From Arsenophonus endosymbiont of Aleurodicus dispersus (GTDB taxonomy: Bacteria > Pseudomonadota > Gammaproteobacteria > Enterobacterales > Enterobacteriaceae): a stretch of 64,000 bases of DNA. The notes below the pieces were generated by a model. That model had not been told where the DNA came from and made no database searches. It was given only the letters and a program-made list of their open reading frames with translations. The stretch lies in NCBI RefSeq assembly GCF_900343015.1, contig NZ_LR025108.1:558001-622000 (forward strand). The letters run 5' to 3'. Made by a program: the position numbers and the translations under genes. This document shows, in pieces, positions 60,028 to 64,000 of this stretch (the stretch's first letter is position 1; every line of letters starts with the position of its first letter).

Positions 60028-62442
60028 TTATTCTGGCAATTGCTTATCAGTAACGTGTTTAAAACTTTCAATGGTTAAGCAAAATTCAGGAGATATTAAC
60101 TGAGAGATAATATGATAAAGTTGTTGTACATTGGCGATGATAATCGCATCTTCTTCTCGATTAATATAACCTTCCTGCTTTAATGTGTTTAACAATGTTA
60201 AGAAAACCGTTTTATCAAAAAATTCAGTAGCGGTGATACCGTGTAGTACAGATAGACGTTGAGCAAGAATCCGGCTCTCTTTTTCAAGTATTCCTCGTCT
60301 AATTTCAGGTATTGTACTCAGCAACGAAAGTGTAATCGCATAACGCTGTAGCATTTCTTTAATGCTAGCAGCTAAAAGCTGAAGAGGGTGAATACGAGCT
60401 GGATTGATAGTTACAAAATTATTTATGGTTAATAATATTAACTGTTGATGAGCTAATTCATTCAGCAGAATATCGATAGATTCAGGTAAGTCTTCTATTC
60501 TATATCGCATGAATAGTTCTGCTTTTAGGAAAGGATAAATGAGTGCAACTTGATAACCAATTTCCTGACGTTTAACACTTTCATTATGTAATACGATAGT
60601 GGCTACCAAAGAAGGCAAAACAAATAAATGCATAATATTATTTCGATAATAAGTCATCAATCCGGCATATTCTCCTGGAATATAGCCCAGGCTGTCATGC
60701 TTGACTAATTGCAATGCTTCTTCTAACAGTTGCTCAGCAGTTTTGTTAGGTGTTGTGCTATCATCACTATAAGGCACATTTCTTAATAGTTGGAGGTAAC
60801 ATTCAATTTGTTCAATTAATTGTTCACGGGTTAATGCACGCTGTCGTGAAGATAATGAAACTATTGAAAATAAATTTACTGCATTAGCAGCAGCGGCGTT
60901 GTTAATTCTAATCATAATTTTATGAGCTAGCCGCGTTACGGCTGAGTTTAACCATATTGGACGTTGGCGATCAATTATATCTATAGATTGACGCCAATCT
61001 GGAATGTTTTTATTTAAATATTGGATGAGTGCAATCGGTTGGCCAAAATTAACATAAACTTGTCCTAGGTTACGCAATTTACGTATACCTCTTAACATTG
61101 AAAAAAATCCTTCTTTCTCTTTTGCGGCGCCTTTTAGTTCCTTAGCGTAGGTAGCAACTTCTAATACATGTTCATAACCTATGTAGATAGGGACAATTGT
61201 AATTGGACGTGAATCGCATCTTAGCATTGCTTGTAGGGTCATTGACAGCGTACCAGTCTTTGGTTCTAGCAGCCGACCGGTTCTCGAGCGACCCCCTTCA
61301 ACAAAATATTCAATCGAATAGCCACGCGCAAATAATTCACTGAGATATTCACGAAATATAGTGGAGTAAAGTTTATTACCTTTAAAAGAGCGGCGAATGA
61401 AAAAAGCACCTAAATGACGAAAAATTGGCCCAGCCGGCCAGAAATTCAGATTGATACCTGCAGCAATATGTGGGGGAACTAAACCTTGATGGTAAAGTAC
61501 GTAAGATAATAATATATAATCCATGTGACTACGATGAGAAGGAATATAGACAATTTCATGTCCATATTGTGCTAATTGGCGCACACGTTCAACATGTTGT
61601 ACATTAATTTCTTGATAGAGTAGATTCCATGACCAACTAAGTACGCGATCAGTAATACGGATTGCTTCATAGGAAAAATTAGCGGCAATTTCTTCCATCA
61701 TGTCAATCGCATTATGTTTTGCCTTATCAATAGATATTTTTTTTACCTTAGCTTCATCTTCAACTACTTTCTCAATCGCTTTTGAAGTTAACAGTTTATT
61801 AAATAGATCGTGGCGTACAGGGAGCTTGGGACCAACTGCCGCTAATCGTTGCCGTGAATAGTAAATTCTAGCTACTCTGGCAAGTTTGTTGGCAATAATT
61901 TTATCAGTACCATATTCGCCAGCTATTTGTCTCAAAGAAACAGTGGGAGAAAAACGAATAAAACTATCACGTCCTAACCAGATAACAGCAAATAATTTTT
62001 GGATACCATTAAGTAAACGTAACGATGCTGGCGAGTGGCTTTCTCGACCAGGCGCCCGACCTAACATCACTAATACGGGTAGTATTTTAATGTTTAGTTC
62101 TGGATTATGGCAATGAAGATCAAGATAAGCAGTAAATGTTTTCACTGAATCTTTACGTAGATCTTGAGATCCACGTGGGCAATTATCGATAAATACATAG
62201 GCAGGTAATTTAATTTCGTCTATTTCAATTGGATCGAGTGGATCAGGTAATCCAATATAGTAACATTGTTGACGTAACGTCAATAAATCTATTTTAGAAA
62301 AATAAGGTAATACATATAAAAAAGGGCATGTTGTATCAAGCTGCAATTCTTTAATTGGATCTGCTGGTATGAGTTTACTTTTTACCAAAACTTTCATTGG
62401 TAAATCTAATATATTATAGTAAATTTTACGCCAAAATGACAT
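60028..62442 (-). CDS. plsB: Glycerol-3-phosphate acyltransferase PlsB
   Basis: PlsB transfers an acyl chain from acyl-ACP or acyl-CoA to sn-1 of glycerol 3-phosphate, starting phospholipid synthesis at the inner membrane. The 804-residue protein equals E. coli (807). The catalytic HX4D motif is HRSHMDY near residue 305, followed by [53 protein letters not shown] and [15 protein letters not shown], the other acyltransferase blocks. It is divergent from lexA, as in E. coli, with dgkA between now destroyed. Confidence 0.97.
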   Translation of the reverse strand: MSFWRKIYYNILDLPMKVLVKSKLIPADPIKELQLDTTCPFLYVLPYFSKIDLLTLRQQCYYIGLPDPLDPIEIDEIKLPAYVFIDNCPRGSQDLRKDSVKTFTAYLDLHCHNPELNIKILPVLVMLGRAPGRESHSPASLRLLNGIQKLFAVIWLGRDSFIRFSPTVSLRQIAGEYGTDKIIANKLARVARIYYSRQRLAAVGPKLPVRHDLFNKLLTSKAIEKVVEDEAKVKKISIDKAKHNAIDMMEEIAANFSYEAIRITDRVLSWSWNLLYQEINVQHVERVRQLAQYGHEIVYIPSHRSHMDYILLSYVLYHQGLVPPHIAAGINLNFWPAGPIFRHLGAFFIRRSFKGNKLYSTIFREYLSELFARGYSIEYFVEGGRSRTGRLLEPKTGTLSMTLQAMLRCDSRPITIVPIYIGYEHVLEVATYAKELKGAAKEKEGFFSMLRGIRKLRNLGQVYVNFGQPIALIQYLNKNIPDWRQSIDIIDRQRPIWLNSAVTRLAHKIMIRINNAAAANAVNLFSIVSLSSRQRALTREQLIEQIECYLQLLRNVPYSDDSTTPNKTAEQLLEEALQLVKHDSLGYIPGEYAGLMTYYRNNIMHLFVLPSLVATIVLHNESVKRQEIGYQVALIYPFLKAELFMRYRIEDLPESIDILLNELAHQQLILLTINNFVTINPARIHPLQLLAASIKEMLQRYAITLSLLSTIPEIRRGILEKESRILAQRLSVLHGITATEFFDKTVFLTLLNTLKQEGYINREEDAIIIANVQQLYHIISQLISPEFCLTIESFKHVTDKQLPE

Positions 62443-62584
62443 AGATTAGCTATAGCCTCTGGTTTGAACCTAGCCAGAAGCATATCAAAAATAGTCATTA
62501 ATGTCTGTTTAAAAGATAATAATTTCTCGATCTAAATATATAGATTTAATTTTATGTGAAATAAAACAATCAATATGCCTAACT

Positions 62585-62733
62585 CTCATTATTAAAGCAA
62601 CCGGGTATTGAATTAAAAGGTTAAGCACTACTTGGAATAGTTAAGCAGCTTTTAGAAAAAATGCTGGTAGTTATGGCTGTTGAATTATTCAATAGTGCGA
62701 TGAAATCATTAGTTGATATTAGTATTAAAGTTT
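62585..62733 (+). pseudogene. dgkA: dgkA remnant (diacylglycerol kinase)
   Basis: DgkA recycles diacylglycerol to phosphatidic acid. Between plsB and lexA, its E. coli position, the plus strand reads TLIIKATGY, stop, IKRLSTTWNS, stop, AAFRKNAG, then in another frame MLVVMAVELFNSAMKSLVDI, against E. coli TRIIKAAGYSWKGLRAAWINEAAFRQEG and MLVMIVEILNSAIEAVVD. The first membrane helix and the tail are deleted. Confidence 0.82.
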
Positions 62734-62740
62734 AACATAA

Positions 62741-62756
62741 CTGGATATAATTACAG
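62741..62756 (+). promoter_or_regulatory. Degenerate SOS (LexA) box upstream of lexA
   Basis: CTGG-ATATAATT-ACAG lies 36 bases before the lexA start, against the consensus CTGT-N8-ACAG. One half-site base is changed. E. coli lexA has two boxes; I see only this one. Binding is probably weakened but not abolished. Confidence 0.5.
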
Positions 62757-62791
62757 TTATCATGTATGAATGCGAATAAATAGAGAAAGAA

Positions 62792-63412
62792 ATGAAAAAA
62801 TTAACTTTGAGGCAGAAGCAGGTCTATGACATAGTGCGTGAACACATTTCTAAAACAGGCATACCTCCTACCCGCGCTGAAATTGCATCAATTTTAGGTT
62901 TTCGTTCATCAAATGCAGCAGAGGAACATTTGAAAGCTTTAGCGCGTAAAGGTGTTATAGAAATTATTTCTGGCGCTTCTCGCGGTATCCGGTTACTGCA
63001 AAAAGAAAATAAGAATGCTGGATTACCACTTATTGGTTGTATGGTGGCAGGAGAACCCTTACTGGCTCAAGAGCATATAGAAAGCTATTATCAAATTGAT
63101 GCGACTACTTTTATACCTAGCGCCGATTTTTTATTGCGACTTAATGGTATTGCAATGACAAATATTGGTATTATAGATGGAGATTTACTTGCTGTACATA
63201 AAACTAAGAAGGTAAAGAATGGACAAATTGTTGTTGCGCGTCTTGATGACGAAGTAATTATTAAACGCTTTAAACAAGTGGGCAGTAAAGTAGAATTAAT
63301 TGCTGAAAATTTTGAATTGAAGCCAATTATTGTCGATTTGCGGACAGAAAGCTTAATTATTGAAGGACTAGCTGTTGGTATTATTCGCAATTTTAAATTT
63401 AATTCAGTTTAA
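62792..63412 (+). CDS. lexA: LexA repressor with catalytic Ser replaced by Ala
   Basis: LexA represses SOS genes and, in normal form, cuts itself at Ala-Gly when RecA filaments form. The 206-residue protein has the winged helix-turn-helix ([20 protein letters not shown], residues 25-44) and the C-terminal dimer/latent protease domain. The cleavage site is kept (VAGEP, Ala86-Gly87) and so is the catalytic lysine (Lys158 in VIIKRF, E. coli Lys156). The serine nucleophile of GMSM (E. coli Ser119) is Ala121 in GIAM, codon GCA at 63152-63154. The same change made in E. coli LexA blocks self-cleavage. The fold is otherwise conserved, so it is predicted to repress permanently. Confidence 0.96.
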   Translation: MKKLTLRQKQVYDIVREHISKTGIPPTRAEIASILGFRSSNAAEEHLKALARKGVIEIISGASRGIRLLQKENKNAGLPLIGCMVAGEPLLAQEHIESYYQIDATTFIPSADFLLRLNGIAMTNIGIIDGDLLAVHKTKKVKNGQIVVARLDDEVIIKRFKQVGSKVELIAENFELKPIIVDLRTESLIIEGLAVGIIRNFKFNSV

Positions 63413-63539
63413 TTTATTTAGTAAAATATTTATTTGATTTTTAACTAATAGATAATGCCGGTTGTATGAGCTGTCTACTCTTATATTCCAATTTAACTAG
63501 CAAAATTATTAGTTTTAATATTATTCTTTCTCGATTTTA
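63413..63539. other. lexA-zur spacer; dinF absent
   Basis: E. coli has dinF and yjbJ between lexA and zur. Only 130 bases separate them here, so dinF has been cleanly deleted. Confidence 0.5.
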
Positions 63540-63941
63540 TCGCATGGTAAGCACAATCCATAGCATTCAATAATGGATAGCAGTTTCTACTTATTGGCAA
63601 TTGTTTTCAGCAACGCTGCCGCAACTGTCACAAATTAGCATAACATAAGTATGGTTGAGATCTGAAAAGAATGACAAATAACATAGCTATTAATTAATTA
63701 TATCTTGTGAATGAATAAACCCTGGTTCTAAGATAAATACCAGACCAGGATAAATAGTTGGCGGTTTGGCTTTAGGTTCTTGTTCTGTTCTTTCTTCTAA
63801 GTAGATCATAAGCGGTAATAGTTGGGCTGCTATAAGGCGCAATATTACTTCTCTTTGTGTAGTTAAAGTTAAACGTACATGACGCGCTAGGCACATTTTC
63901 TTTGCCTGGAACAGGATTTTATCCTTATTTTGCTTTGTCAT
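63540..63941 (-). pseudogene. zur: zur remnant (zinc uptake repressor)
   Basis: Zur is the Fur-family repressor of zinc import. From the ATG at 63941 the first 83 codons read ILFQAKKMCLARHVRLTLTT, REVILRLIAAQ, and KAKPPTIYPGLVFILEPGFI (E. coli QAKPPTVYRALDFLLEQGFV), then stop. Downstream and in other frames ICDSCGSVAENNC, stop, VETAIHY matches E. coli ICDRCGAVKEECAEGVEDIMH, the zinc-binding part. Frame breaks plus the Tyr-Arg to Tyr-Pro change in the recognition helix show it is dead. The position near lexA fits E. coli. Confidence 0.88.
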
Positions 63942-64000
63942 TAATTATCCTAATTTATAATAATAATCTTATCATATTTATACTTTTTGATATCTACAAT

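Noticed and set aside
63690-63941. 83-residue frame as a small intact regulator
   Set aside because: It is the N-terminal half of Zur; the metal-binding half continues downstream in other frames, so it is a pseudogene and not a short protein.

Overview
The window looks like a chromosome segment of an Enterobacterales gammaproteobacterium undergoing strong genome erosion, most simply a host-restricted insect symbiont. Intact proteins match E. coli orthologues closely, and gene order follows E. coli in several blocks. Base composition is very AT-rich, and genes are separated by long AT-rich stretches in which broken pieces of the expected neighbours can still be read. A Morganellaceae (Arsenophonus/Providencia/Proteus-like) or Sodalis-like placement is possible; I cannot fix the genus from sequence alone.

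Layout: (1) 0.9-5.8 kb: tRNA-Met/Leu/Gln cluster, miaB and ybeZ remnants, intact ybeY and corC, then yqhA. (2) 6-12.7 kb: mutS, ssb, a uvrA fragment, an alr fragment and dnaB. (3) 13.8-33.2 kb: kefB and fkpA remnants, tusDCB, then one long gene-expression block rpsL-rpsG-fusA-tuf-secE-nusG-rplK-rplA-rplJ-rplL-rpoB-rpoC. In E. coli the str and rif clusters are apart; here they are joined at a single tuf. (4) 34-39.5 kb: the thiamine operon thiCEFSGH on the minus strand. thiE, thiF, thiS and thiG are open, but thiC and thiH are broken. (5) 41-42.6 kb: a purH remnant, then a collapsed rRNA operon that keeps its promoter, about 50 bases of the 16S 5' end, tRNA-Glu, the boxA of the spacer, an internally deleted 5S and the terminator. 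(6) 43-47.1 kb: trpS, rpe, dam and aroK, with gph, damX and aroB reduced to fragments between them. (7) 48.6-55.5 kb: nudE, an igaA-like remnant, gpmA with a frameshifted tail, a pitA remnant, tpiA and fpr. (8) 57.9-59 kb: tRNA-Arg(CCU) and tRNA-Lys. (9) 60-64 kb: plsB, dgkA remnant, lexA, zur remnant.

Replication, transcription, translation, sulfur relay to tRNA and central glycolysis are kept. Lost or breaking are UV repair (uvrA), regulators (zur), transport (pitA, kefB), purine synthesis (purH), aromatic synthesis (aroB), de novo thiamine synthesis and one rRNA operon.

The most striking single-residue observation is that LexA keeps its Ala-Gly cleavage site and catalytic lysine, but its catalytic serine is alanine, which predicts an uncleavable repressor. 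I found no CRISPR array, intact mobile element, toxin cluster or clearly new multi-gene system. The interest lies in how the genome is decaying.
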